NCBI GenBank assembly: GCA_037447655.1
Contig: JBBHKE010000085.1
Span: forward strand, 1-64,000
Source of the DNA: Zygnema cylindricum
Taxonomy: Eukaryota > Streptophyta > Zygnematophyceae > Zygnematales > Zygnemataceae
DNA: 64,000 nt
Direction of reading: 5' to 3'
A model generated the notes under the pieces. That model was not told where the DNA came from and did not search any database. It saw only the letters and a program-made list of their open reading frames with translations. Of the stretch, positions 21,640 through 32,829 are shown piece after piece. How positions within the stretch are numbered: position 1 is the stretch's first letter; each line of letters opens with the position of its first letter. The position numbers and the translations under genes are program-made.

Positions 21640-22490
21640 AAGGTCGGTTACTAAATAAATTCGTCAACAAAAGTTGGATGCCTTTTGTCATCGGTCAAGT
21701 CTTGTCTCTCACTCATGAAACCACTTGATTCTCTTCTTTTTGAAGGTTGAACCATGTTGTTGTCCCATCCATTTCTAAAATTTCCTGTGACACATGCACT
21801 TTTGTAGAATGAACATACCCTGAAAGTATGTCCTAAATCATTATAGTAAGAACTAGTCTAAGGTCGATCTCCGAACTAACTATTACTCTTACTTTTCTGA
21901 AACTGAGACATAGATTCCTTCATATTTCTCTCACTTGATTAGACCTTTCTACTAGCCTTTTCATCTAGAAGAAATCTTCTTGCTACAGCTAAGCTCCAAT
22001 CCTTTTTATCAATTAAAGTCAATCGGTGTAATGCATTCTTATATTCTTTAGGTAGGTTTCTCATTAACAAGAGAGCTTGTTGAGCATCTGTGAAGTTTCC
22101 TTCTGCCAAATCATTTTCTACAAATAATACTTGTAGATCAATACATTGCTTCTCCCTACTTCCTCCTACATATTTGTATTCAACTATTTTGGTAACATTA
22201 CTAAGCCAATGATATTCAAAAGTCTTTGTATACGTACATTCTAAGCACTTCCATAATTCAGCTGCACTTTTAAAACTTATGTATGACATTACCAGTTTCT
22301 TAGTCAAGGAGTTCTTGATAACCCTTAGACACTCATGATTTTTCTTTTTCCATCCATTTGATGTTTCAGCCAAAGTACCATCCACCACATCCATTAGCTC
22401 CATCATCTCGAAGTAGCTCTCGAGCACACACTTCCAGTAGTGATATTTAAACCATTAAATATGGGAAGCCATGGGCGTGGGCCCATAACT
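21640..22490 (-). pseudogene. D interior 1 gag
   Basis: Starting in LTR2, the frame MADIGYGQQVMGPRPWLPIFN reads across the primer site. It shifts frame once near 22440 into 21939-22427, which carries ESYFEMMELMDVVDGTL, WKKKNHECLRVIKNSL, ISFKSAAELWKCLE, DAQQALLLMRNLPKEYKNALHRLTL and WSLAVARRFLLDEE, a copia-type (UBN2-like) gag core. Downstream, the zinc-knuckle region reads YNDLGHTFRVCSFYKSAC; the first two Cys are mutated. A fragment HPTFVDEFI ends near 21655. In this family it would supply or mimic capsid protein for a non-autonomous element. Pol is absent. Confidence 0.7.
22478..22490 (-). other. D primer binding site
   Basis: AGTTATGGGCCCA follows the LTR2 end GGACAACA. It is the same half-tRNA initiator-Met site as in C2 with one mismatch at the first base, and it also encodes the residues VMGP of gag. 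Confidence 0.75.
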
Positions 22491-23931
22491 TGTTGTCCAT
22501 AGCCTATATCAGCCATGGATACTCAAGGAAACACCCACAGACTACCCCAAAAACAGTTGTGTTTCAGACAGCACATATTACTCCACAATAAACAAAATCA
22601 CCTCAAACTACACCAATATGCAGTATACCATAAACATTGTAAACTCCCAAAGTTACAATTTAATCAACCAAGGAATCTAGAAGATATAAGCTCCAAAGTT
22701 TCCCAAAAACAGTTGACAACTTATCAAACTAACCAGGTAGACTTCTCACATAATTCTATGGAGATATCAGAACACACAAAAACTACACACACATATAGAT
22801 TATGGATCATAGAATATCTTTACAGAGTTTCACATTAAAACATCAATCAAACTGATCACACCAATAGGTCAAAGTTGTAAAAATTCAGTTTGCCATTTCT
22901 TTGATTAACTCAGCTATGATAATCATAAATATCTAAGTCGTACAAGTTATACTTAGAGAGTTCACTACTGATTTTACCGAGGCATACCAGCCGTACGTTA
23001 TCTACCACCTATCTAAATTATTGTAAGTATACCCGAATAATTAGAGGTTTGTCAAGCAAACTAAATCTACATTGATAAACTAATTAGCAAAAAGACAAAC
23101 CTTTGTTATATAGAATATTTACACCGACACCTCCGCAAATTCAATTTGGTTAGTCACTTGAGATCTTCTTATGAATCTCGTCCAACGACTTGATTCATAT
23201 CAACCGCAGCTGCGTTGTCACATACATGGATATATCCAAAAATAATCGCAGCTTCGTCGCAGCTACATTGTCCTATTTAAAGTACATTTGTCTAAAATAG
23301 ATGCGCTATACCGACGGCGCATATTTCAATGTTTCGTACATTTCAAATTAGATCGTTTCGCGATCAGCCGTCCATTTTTTATGCCTGTTCACCCCAATTA
23401 ATAAGTCCTGTACTTCACTTTAGTTTTATCCGTGCGTTCGCTCCCCCAATCCGTGAATCTATTCTAACCTCCACATTAATAATATACGCATGAAATGTCG
23501 CAAGCGTACAAAATGTCGCGTACGCACGAAACTAACTTTTCAAAACAACACTCCCCTAATAATTTAGTTTCGTGCACATGGAATACAATATGAAGCGTGT
23601 CAAGTGTGAAACGTCACCACTGCTTCCGCTACGTTGCTATGTTGCGTTGCAGTGTTGTGACGCTAACTGGTTCTGTGGATTCACAACTGCTCTAGCTACG
23701 TTGCTATAGTTTGACATCGCAGCTGCGCTGCCCTGTCATCACAGTTGCACTGCTCTTCGCAGTTGCGTACATCCCAATTTTTACCTCTCTTTCGTGATCC
23801 CCCAAGCAATTTTGTACCAAATCACATAAACTATCGTCAACCGAGTACTCCCCTAATTTGCGTACATCCTGTAGTGTACTTATGGCTACATTAAAATCTG
23901 TGTGTTTGAAACTAAGTCTTCAACAACAATA
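22491..23931 (-). repeat. D array LTR2 (shared by both D units)
   Basis: A complete LTR: TGTTGTCC at the low end, CAACAACAATA at the high end, followed by CTCCCCC (purine tract GGGGGAG on minus). It serves as 5' LTR of interior 1 and 3' LTR of interior 2. Confidence 0.85.
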
Positions 23932-24149
23932 CTCCCCCAAAGACTTGGTTTCGGGCTCCCATGAGATACCTTTTCACATGCAACTAACCGCCCGTTATAC
24001 ATTTACTCCAGTTTCAACAGTCAATTACTATTTTTGCATTGGTCCAAACTCTCTCCAAATATCTTTCACCCTAAACACACCATTGCTTCCACTGTATTAA
24101 TGTAAGAGTACACTTTGTAAGGAAAAAAATATTTTCCAAGAGTGATTAA

Positions 24150-25063
24150 TGTTGTTCTACGACCACTGGAGCAGGTGGAGCAGTAGCAGTAGTAGTAGAA
24201 GTAGACATAATTCACTCACAAAAGCTTATCAAGAATCCAATCAAGCAATTGTTTTTCTACAGCTCACCAAATCTGACACAAAGGTCGAAACTACTTCTTA
24301 CTATACCACAGTATAGAATATCACAAAGACTGACAACTCCCAAAGTTTCGGCCCTATTGATCCAACTTAAATCAAGATATGCAACTCAGAGATTTCCCAA
24401 AAACAGTCTGCAAGTCTGAATACATCAAATGTTCTAAGTCCTGAGTCTTATACTCGAAGTGAGTTTCTACTCCTAGTTTTCCAATTATATAATGTTGTAT
24501 CTGCGATACAAAGGTTCCTGAGAGATACGTCCAATATCCTAACTGCCACTAAGATCTAAGTACTCATATTCATGATAAAGCTAATTCTGCCAATGTACAA
24601 ACAGTATTACTGAGGGGTCAATACAATTACTTCCCGCCGGCTTAGTTACTATTGTCTAGATGAGTTCATCCAGGTGTTGCGAAAACACCTACTAGCAAAT
24701 CACTATGAATCTCGTCTATTGACTTGATTCAGATCAACCACAGCTGCGTTGTCTTGTTGCGAAACATATTCATCGTCACCGCAGTTTCGTCGAAGCTGCG
24801 TAATCCTGTACTGAATAACCGCAGCTGCTTTGTCCAATCTGCGTTGCACTTGCTTTGTCCCTTCTGCGTCGAATCTCCTTTGTCCCATCTGCTTCGCAGC
24901 TGCTTAGTCTCGTTCAATGTGTGACATGCACATATGGATGTAGGTGCCATTCCAAAATACCTGTTCTGTACTTAAGTGACGAAGCGTGTCATTTACGCTA
25001 TATTTTACTGTCTTTCTACTGTCACAGTGATTTACTGAGACTTAAAGCTTTCCAAAATCAGCA
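24150..25063 (-). repeat. C3 3' LTR
   Basis: From TGCTGATTTTGG (high end) to GTAGAACAACA (low end). The last 77 bp encode MSTSTTTTATAPPAPVVVEQ, the LTR-borne gag start. The GCAGCTGC/TTTGTCC repeat cluster lies at about 24740-24905. Confidence 0.88.
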
Positions 25064-25070
25064 ATCCCCT

Positions 25071-26760
25071 AAAGCTTTAGAATCGGTGTATTAGCGCAGT
25101 TGCGATGTCAAGAAGCGCAGCTGCGTTGGTGTAGTAGCGCAGTATAGCAACATAACAACGCAACAAATTTACCTAGTCCCACTGCATCCCAATGTAGGAC
25201 TTAGCGCAGTATGGCAGCATAGCAACGTTGCAACTCAGCTAGCCACTTTGTCCCACTACAACCCTACATTACTTCAACTTAACTGTAGGAAGAGCTCTGA
25301 TGAGCATATAAGCAATCATTTTTGCATATGGCAAATAGCATAATTTAATTACTCGAGAAAACAATTTTTCTCTTACAAAGTGTAATCTTACCTCCATGTG
25401 CTTACTCTTGAAGTGGTGACTGGGGTTAGAGGCAATGGCAATGGCAGCCTTGTTATCACACCAGATCACCTGTGAGCCATCTTGCATGTATCCCAATTCT
25501 TACAATATGGATTTCACCCATAAGAGTTCTTTGAGAGCCGAGCTTTTTGCCATGTATTCTGACTCCGTTGTCGGTTGTGGCGTAACCTTTTGAAGTTTGC
25601 TGCTCCAGCAGCAAGTCCCGTTCCCAATCTGCACAACGAATCCCGCGGTGGATTTTCGGCTTGGCAAGTCGCCATAGCTTGCATCACTCCATGTTTGGTG
25701 CTTCACTTCTCCTCCACCTAGTGTGAGTTTGAGGTCTTTAGTTCCTGCCAAATACTTTAAGACTCTCCTTGCTGCATCACGGTCAGATTTTCTAGGATTT
25801 TCTAGACTTCTGCTCAGTACCCAAACTGCTGCAGCAATATCAGGACGCGTACGGTTCATGAAATACATTAAACTTTCCACTATTTGACTGTAAGGTATTA
25901 GTGTCATAGGAACATCTTCCCCTGACTCTAAATACTCACTAACAATAACACCCGGTTTTGTCTCTTCTCCCTCTAACTTCTGTCGAAACTCTATTGGAGT
26001 TAGACACCCTTTTGCCCCGCGCATTTTATACTCATCTAACATGTTTCCAACAGCCTCCTTTTGAGTCAATTTTATTAATCTCTTATTTCTATTCCTTTCT
26101 ACCTGAATACCGTGAATATATTTCGCCTCACCGAGGCCTTTCATCTCAAACCGTGAATTTAAGTCAGTTTTGATTTTATTAATTTCAGCCATTGATTTGC
26201 TAATTAGTAGTAGATCATCTACATACACCGCAATACACACTATCATATCCCCACCCTTTAGAACGTAAACAGAATGATTAGAGCTTATCTTTTGAAATCC
26301 TAGGCTAGTTAAGAATTTGTCAAACTTCAAATTTCATTGCCTAGGGGCCTGTTTTAGATCGTACAGAGATTTTAACAATTTGCATACTAAGTGCTCTTTT
26401 CTTGGCTTGGCATACATTTCAGGTTGCTGCATGTAAATATTCTCTTTTAGATCTCTATGTAAGAAGGCCGTTTTTACATCCATCTAATGTATTACCATAT
26501 CTACTATAGATGCTAGGGACACCAAGATCCTAACCGTCGGAAATCTTACAACCGGAGAAAATGTTTATTCAAATTCAATTCCTTCTTTTTGATTATACCC
26601 CTTTGCCACAAGCCTAGCTTTATGTCGTTTAATGGTGTTATCGGAATTTAACTTCACCTTGAATACCCATTTGCTGCCGATCGCTTTTCGGTCCGGAGGA
26701 AGATCCACAAGCTCCCATGTTTGAGCTTCCATGATCGACTTCATTTTGTCGTTAGCTGCC
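25071..26760 (-). pseudogene. C3 reverse transcriptase and RNase H
   Basis: Upstream fragments near 26480-26730 encode the start of RT (AQTWELVDLPPDRKAI, KWVFKVKLN). The open piece 25500-26330 carries KFDKFLTSLGFQKISS, the catalytic box VCIAVYVDDLLLISKS (about 26205-26250), FEMKGLGEAKY, TRPDIAAAVWVLSRSL, then RNase H (WSDASYGDLPSRKSTAG, CCWSSKLQKVTPQPTTESEYM). After a stop at about 25498, 25269-25496 holds WCDNKAAIAIASNPSHHFKSKHMEVRLHFVREK. The YVDD box is intact; RNase H is split by the stop. Below 25265 the sequence is a repeat of GCGCAGT(T/A)-type motifs leading to the purine tract. Confidence 0.85.
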
Positions 26761-26829
26761 TCGATCTAGTGATGTCGTTTTGGTGATGAGAAGGACTCCC
26801 GAATGGTCAGAGGCTCCCTTGAGGTCGCA

Positions 26830-28450
26830 GATTAGGCAAATTGGGAGTTTGCTCGCAGCCGGCTACTGGACCGTCTTCCCTTGGAATTTTGAGGTTGAAA
26901 TCGTTGAATCCCTCGCATTTCTCTGTTGTTTCTGTGTAGAATTTGTAGGATTTGAATTCTAGTCACCGGGTTAAAACTGAACTTGTGGAGGAACTTGGTT
27001 AGTTTCAGACATCGGTGATACCACCGAAAGCCTGTGCATCTGTGTGACAATCTCTTGTGTGCAGTCTATAATGTTATACTCTTGTATTTTTTGCTGCTTT
27101 TGTTGCTCTTTCATTTTAAATAAATCTATCGAGTCAAGCTCATCCTTTACAATAATATTCTTTGCTACATTTTTTTTCTGTGTGTCAAATACAAAGACTT
27201 TGTACCCTTTGGAGTGATCATCATACCCCAACAAAATACCAAGTAATCTTTTCGCTTCCATTTTCCATTTGTCTTTAGATGTATTTAAAACAAAGCATTT
27301 GCAACAAAAGACTTTGAAATGCCTAACATCCGATTTTCTACCAGTCTAGATCTCATAAGGATTAGTCTCTAACGATCTTGACCCTATTTTATTCTTTATA
27401 TAAACAACACTATTTAATGCTCTTGCCCAGAATTTTGGATCTACGTCCTTATCTGTAAGCATTCACCTAGAGCTCTTTGTAATAGTTTTATTTAGTCTTT
27501 CTGAAACCCCATTTTGTTCCGGTGAATATAGAACGGTAAGCTGATGACTAATTCCCTCCTTAATTAGGAAGTTTTCAAACTCTTTTGACATTTATTCGTT
27601 GTCGTTCTACGATCTGAGTTCCAGAATCGGCAGATCATGTAGTTTCTCCACCCATACTTTGTAGTGTTGGAAGTGGGTGAAGACTTCACTATTGTCCTTC
27701 AAAAAGTAGAATTTAGTAAACCTTGAAAAGTCATCTGTAAACGTAATCATATATTTTACCCCCCCGGCAGATGGTACCTTTGCAGGGCCGAATACATCAC
27801 AATGAATTAGTTGCAAAAGTTTAGTGGACCGCTGTTCAAATTCATGAGGAAACAGTAATCTGTGTATTTTTCCTAGTGCACGGCCATCACACACGTTTTA
27901 GCCGACTGAATTGAAATAGTGACTCCTAATTTACCAACATGTACCATTTTTTTCAATCTGTCATACTTCACATGGCCTAAACTCTTATGCCACAGCTCAT
28001 CTAAAGATAATGCATCGGAATACAAAACACCATTTTCTTTATTATCGAGCATATCTATTCGATACATTTTGTTGGTATCTCTAGTGCCTGTGACCGCAAT
28101 ATTTCCATTCTTGCTAACAACCTGCCGACCATTTTTCAAATTGACCTCAAATCCTTTACTTTCTACAAAAGAAGTTGAAAACATTTTTTTATTGAAATCC
28201 GGGACAAAGAGAACATTATGAAGAGTTCTCTCAACTGCCTTTCCTTAAGTATCAACTAGCAATGAAACATCACCTAGAGCACGTGTCTGTACAATCATAC
28301 CTTAAGCATAGTAGATATTTTTCTCGGGTGTGGATTTTAAATTTTTGAAAAATGCCTTGTTCTAGCACATGTGTGCCGACGCTTCTGTATCCATTATCCA
28401 TCCATTGTTTTTTGCACCCTCCATTGTTTCTGCCATAGCTAATAAGTCCT
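26830..28450 (-). pseudogene. C3 protease and integrase, degraded
   Basis: In minus-strand order: a protease remnant near 28375-28420 (GWIMDTEASAHMC, with the DSG motif changed to DTE); 27873-28184 with VESKGFEVNLKNGRQVVSK, YRIDML and the GAG-pre-integrase LWHKSLGHVKYDRLKKMV; 27607-27894 with LIHCDVFGPAKVPSAGGVKYMITFTDDFSRF from the integrase core; an NEYMSKEFENFLI-like segment near 27555-27600; then 26971-27261 with LLGILLGYDDHSKGYKVFVFDTQKK, the integrase C-terminal domain. Multiple stops and frameshifts exclude function. Confidence 0.8.
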
Positions 28451-29375
28451 AAGTCCTCGTCGTTCTCGTCAGAGAGTGTCAGAGATTCATCGTGGTAAGA
28501 TGAAGATGCCGAGAATAGTGCATTTCCTCGAGATGTAGATCTTGTGAAGCCTTGATTTTACCGGTTTTGTTGCCATCCAGGCCTGTACAAACCTGTTTCG
28601 TTAGCTCTCTTAAGCTTAGGACAGAACTTACATCCATGACCTTTTTCATTACAATAAAAACAGCCATTGAAAGACTATATATTCCCTCTCAGATTAAATT
28701 GTTTAAACTGATTCTGGTTCTGATTAAATTGATTTCTCTGCTGATCAAACTGATTTCTTTGTTGATTAAACTGAACCTTTTTGTCAAAGTTTGTGTTAAA
28801 TGCCTCTACCTATCTTTGTGCGCTTAGAATTTTGGAATCAACTTCCTCCTCTAATATCAAATTAATAGCTAACTGTAAAGTCCAACTAGATTAATCTTTT
28901 TGTTTTAGCATATCAAACGTTGCTTTCATAGTATTAGGAAGACCCCTCATTAGTAATGCAGTTTGTTAAAACGAGGAAATGATCCACCTGCAGAAGTATG
29001 AGAGTCTATTAGAATTCGAAACTTGTTACCATATTCGGCCATTGTGCCGCTCGTGTATTTGTAGTCCCAAATTTGTGTAGCCAAAAATAGTTCTTTTTGG
29101 ACATTAGCCTTTTCATAATCATCTTTAAGAGATTCCAGATATCAATCACCTTTTTCATTTTTATACGAGACATAGCCAATTCTTTTTAGATATAGAATTT
29201 TAGAATAGATCGAGCTTGCGAATTTTTCTTTGACCAAGATGCATCTGTTTTTGCCAGGAAACCATCCTAAATATCCAAAAGATTAACATTTTCGAATTGT
29301 GTTTCCACCATATCCGCCCAATAAACATATTTTTCCCTCGAGAAGGTAGGAATTCTTGATGACAGGCCCATAACC
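28451..29375 (-). pseudogene. C3 gag, degraded
   Basis: The zinc knuckle CFYCNEKGHGCKFCPKL is at about 28600-28668 within 28479-28667. Upstream, fragments matching the copia gag core (LMRGLPNTMKATFDML-like near 28910-28950, DIWNLLKDDYEK near 29110) can be followed to the primer site at 29364-29375. Several in-frame stops are present. Confidence 0.65.
29364..29375 (-). other. C3 primer binding site
   Basis: GGTTATGGGCCT directly after the LTR end GAACAACA; matches the half-tRNA initiator-Met type with one mismatch at the last base. Confidence 0.75.
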
Positions 29376-30307
29376 TGTTGTTCCGCGACCAAACCTCCAT
29401 GACCATTGGAGCAGGTGGAGCAGCAACAACAGTAGTAGATGTAGACATAATTGACTCACAGAAGCTTACCAAGAATCCTTCCAAACAGTTGTTTTTCTAC
29501 AGCTCACAAAATAAGACACAAAGGTCCAAACTGCTTCAAACTATACCACAATATAGAATATCACAAAGACTAACAACTCCTAAAGTTTAGCCCAATTGGT
29601 CCACTATGCATCAAGATATGCAACTCAGAGGTTTCCCAAAAACAGTCTGCAAATTACACAATCTGGAAGTCGCGATACATCAAATGTTCTAAGTCTTGAG
29701 ACTTATAATCGTGGTGAGTTTCTACTCCTAGTTGTCATATTACATAATGTTGTATTTCCGATACAAACGTTTTTGAGAGATACGTCCAATATCCAACCTG
29801 CCACTAAGATCTAAGTACTACTAATCATGCTAAAGCTAATTTTGCCACTATACAAATAGTAATACTCAGAGGTCAATACAATTACTTGCCGTTGGCTTAG
29901 TTAATGAGTTCATCCAGGTGTTGCAAAAACACCTACCAACATATCACTATGAATCTCGTCCATTGACTTGATTCAGATCAACCACAGCTGCGTTGTCTTG
30001 TTGCGAATCATATTCAACTTCACCGCAGTTTCATCGCAGCTGCATCGTCCTATACTAAATAATCGCAGATGCTTTGTCAAATATGCGTCGCAGCTGCTTT
30101 GTCCCATCTACGTCGCAGCTGCTTTGTCCCATCTGCTACGCACCTGCTTAGTCTCGTTCAATATGTGACAGGCACATGTGGATGTCGGTGCCATTCCAAA
30201 ATACATGTTCTTTACTTAAATGACGACGCGTGTCCTTTACGCTATATTTTATTGTCTTTCTGCCGTCACACAGATTTAGTGAGACTTAAAGCTTTTCAAA
30301 ATCAATA
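29376..30307 (-). repeat. C3 5' LTR
   Basis: Partner of 24150-25063. The terminal TG has become TA (TATTGATTTTG). The gag start MSTSTT is encoded from 29448 downward but has drifted out of the family frame before the LTR end. The GCAGCTGC/TTTGTCC repeat cluster is at about 29985-30150. Confidence 0.88.
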
Positions 30308-30713
30308 ATTAAATTATACAATTTTCTATTTGGCCATGTTGCGCTAGTCTGACATCGCAACTATGCTGATCATACACCGCAGGCGTAGCAGCTGCTCTAT
30401 TCTACCCTCAATTTCCCCCTTTTAAGTCCTCCATATAACTACTTTTGTCGATATTTTAATTTGATCATTTTTTGCAAATGTTTTCTTCTACGGTTGGTTT
30501 TTCTGCACATGTTTTCTTTTACAGTTGGTCTTTCGATATTTTTATTGTGTTCTCTTACGACATTTTGGTCTTCTCATAGAATTTAAACTTCCGCCAATTA
30601 TATGACCTTTTGCGCTCTCATAAATTTCCTTTCTTAGCCCTAATTTCTCAACAATTTCTATCGGTTCTTTACTGAGTTTAGTATTTTTTAAAATCCACAC
30701 TATTTTCCACTTA

Positions 30714-31052
30714 TCATGTTAATTCCCTATTTTGTGTGAATTTACTATTTTCTCTTTCATCATCTTCTCTTTGCCTTAGTCTAAATTTTGTTTTCAGTTC
30801 AGAGTTCTCTATATCTAAAGAATATTCTTCAGCCAATTTTGCTTCTCTAACTCCATTTTTTTCAAGAATCTCTTCTCTGTTTAAGTCATTTTCACACACC
30901 AATCTATCACAAAAAAGAGTCACACAAACCGAGTGTTTTTCACTCTTTTCTCTCTCCACACTATCTTCGGTGTCAATAATTTTTCCAATCCCTTCTACTT
31001 CTCCTCTTCCTTTAGTTACCTCGTCTTTTAGTAAGTTTGTGTCACTCACCAA
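30714..31052 (-). CDS. D interior 2, acidic ORF of unknown function
   Basis: A 112-residue frame homologous to 21383-21595 but open for longer: VSDTNLLKDEVTKGRGEVEG, CDRLVCENDLNREE, then VREAKLAEEYSLDIEN and a Glu/Lys/Arg-rich tail that is probably coiled coil. The two copies differ mostly by substitutions and keep the frame over the shared 70 residues. No family was recognised. It lies between gag and the 3' LTR of a pol-less element. Confidence 0.45.
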   Translation of the reverse strand: MVSDTNLLKDEVTKGRGEVEGIGKIIDTEDSVEREKSEKHSVCVTLFCDRLVCENDLNREEILEKNGVREAKLAEEYSLDIENSELKTKFRLRQREDDERENSKFTQNRELT

Positions 31053-31212
31053 TCTGTCATAAGAAATATTTACACTATGCGAATCTTTTTTCTGTCACCT
31101 CTTTCTCTTCATTCCAAACAACATAGAAGGTCGGTAACTAAATAAATTCGTCAACAAAAGTTGTATGCCTTTTGTCATCGGTCGAGTCTTGTCTTTCACT
31201 TATGAAACCACT

Positions 31213-32829
31213 TTATTCTCTTCTTGTTGAGGGTCGAACGAGGTTGTTGTCCCATCCATTTCTGAAATTTTGTGTAACACATGCACTTTTGCAGGATGGA
31301 CATACCCTGAAAGTATGTCCTAAATCATTACAGTAAAAATAATTCTTAGGTCGATCTCCGAACTCACTATTACTCTTACTTTTATGAAACTGAGATATAG
31401 ATACCTTCATATTTCTCTCCCTTGATAAGACCTTTCTACTGTTGTTCTAAGACAACTGCTGGCACTGAAGATGAAGAAGATGCAGCAGTAGTCATCGTAT
31501 AACAAATCAAAAAAGGAAGCTTCCACAAATACCGATGGCTGAACAACAACTTTGACAGACTATAACTTTCAGAAAAATGATCCAATTGTCCTGAAAATAA
31601 ATTTATCACAGTGTAGATAGCATACAAAAGAACACTCACACAAAACTTCAATGAATTCTGCTGACAGATCTGTGAGATATGCAGAAATGAAATTATATAA
31701 AACTGAGTGTACAGTTTTCATATCATTTGTTCCTAATGAATCAAATTCACTAAGTCCTACTTCTATTCACCGAAACTACACTAAGATGTACAGAGGAATT
31801 CCAGCCGTACATCTAACATTATAACACAACAAATACTGTGAGTATACCTGTGTACTGAAGGTATGTCATAAACCACATTCTGAACACTAAACAACTAATT
31901 CACTACATACAAAATCCTGTTCTACCAAATATTTACACCGAAGTTCAGACAACGTAAAGTGATAGTGATCTAGTCACGCCTCGTCAGTATTTGTTTGGGG
32001 CGGCAGTCAACCGTCCGATTAGAGGATTTGGGACCGCAGAATTGACTTCACGAATTCCCGTGGTCCTGTCGCATTTCCCTACGTCCACAGAGGACATACT
32101 CACGCATTTCTCTCAACTGACAACGCGTGTCCCAAGTGTAAATGAACCGTGAACTCCCAACTTCACTGTCACACTAATTTTGGTAAGTACTGAACCAACT
32201 CAACCAAAAATAACTTAAGTCCTGAACAGCTCTTTCTCCCTCACAACTGAGGCATAGAGAGGACTAAAGCTTGCTAAAAACAACATCTACTAGCCTCTTC
32301 ATCTAGAACAAATCTTCTTGCTATAGCTAAGCTCCAATCCATTTTATCAATTAAAGTCAATCGGTCTAATGCACTCTTATATTCTTTAAGTAGGCTTCTC
32401 AGTAACAAGAGAGCTTGTTGAGCATCTGTGAATTTTCCTCCTGCCAAATCATTTTCTACGAATAATACTTGTAGATCAATACAGTGTTTCTCCATACTAC
32501 CTCCTACATACTTGTATTCAACTATTTTGGTAACACTACTATACTAATGATACACAAAAGTCTTTGCATACGTACATTCTAATCACTTCTATAATTCAGC
32601 TGCACTTTTAAAACTTATGTATGACATTACCAGTTTCTCAGTCAAGGATTCCTTGATAACCCTTAGACACTCATGATTTTTCTTTTTCCATCTATTTGAT
32701 GTTTCGGCCGAAATACCATCCACCACATCCATTAGCTCCATCATCTCGAATTAGCTCTCGAGCACACACTGCCGGTAGTGATATTTAGATCCATTGAATA
32801 TGGGTAGCCATGGGCGTGGGGCCATAACT
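31213..32829 (-). pseudogene. D interior 2 gag, interrupted by the B solo LTR
   Basis: 32291-32829 matches the interior-1 gag core (DAQQALLLLRSLLKEYKSALDRLTL, WSLAIARRFVLDEE). 31213-31434 carries the knuckle region YFYCNDLGHTFRVCPSCKSAC, where one more Cys/His ligand is preserved than in interior 1. The B LTR at 31440-32285 separates them. The gag N-terminus, with a mutated primer site at about 32816-32829 (GGGGCCATAACT), is next to LTR3. Confidence 0.65.
31440..32285 (-). mobile_element. Family-B solo LTR in D interior 2
   Basis: 846 bp, TGTTGTTTTTAGCAAGC (high end) to GAACAACA (low end), TSD TCTAC at 31435-31439 and 32286-32290. The empty site is visible in interior 1 near 21940 (CCTTTCTACTAGCC). 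The gag start MTTAASSSSSVPAVVLEQ is encoded at 31440-31497 (minus), inside the LTR. Confidence 0.92.

Larger units (their letters stand above)
24150..30307 (-). mobile_element. Ty1/copia element C3
   Basis: LTRs at 24150-25063 and 29376-30307; TSD ATTAA at 24145-24149 and 30308-30312. The target is visible uninterrupted in D interior 1 near 20852 (AGTGATAAAATTATGCAATTTTC). The primer site GGTTATGGGCCT is at 29364-29375 and a purine tract AGGGGAT at 25064-25070. Gene order is gag, protease, integrase, RT, RNase H, heavily broken. The LTRs contain a cluster of GCAGCTGC-TTTGTCC motifs. Confidence 0.9.

Noticed and set aside
24740-24905. CRISPR-like array in the C3 LTR
   Set aside because: Units are degenerate and irregularly spaced, lie in a eukaryotic LTR and recur in the partner LTR; not a CRISPR.
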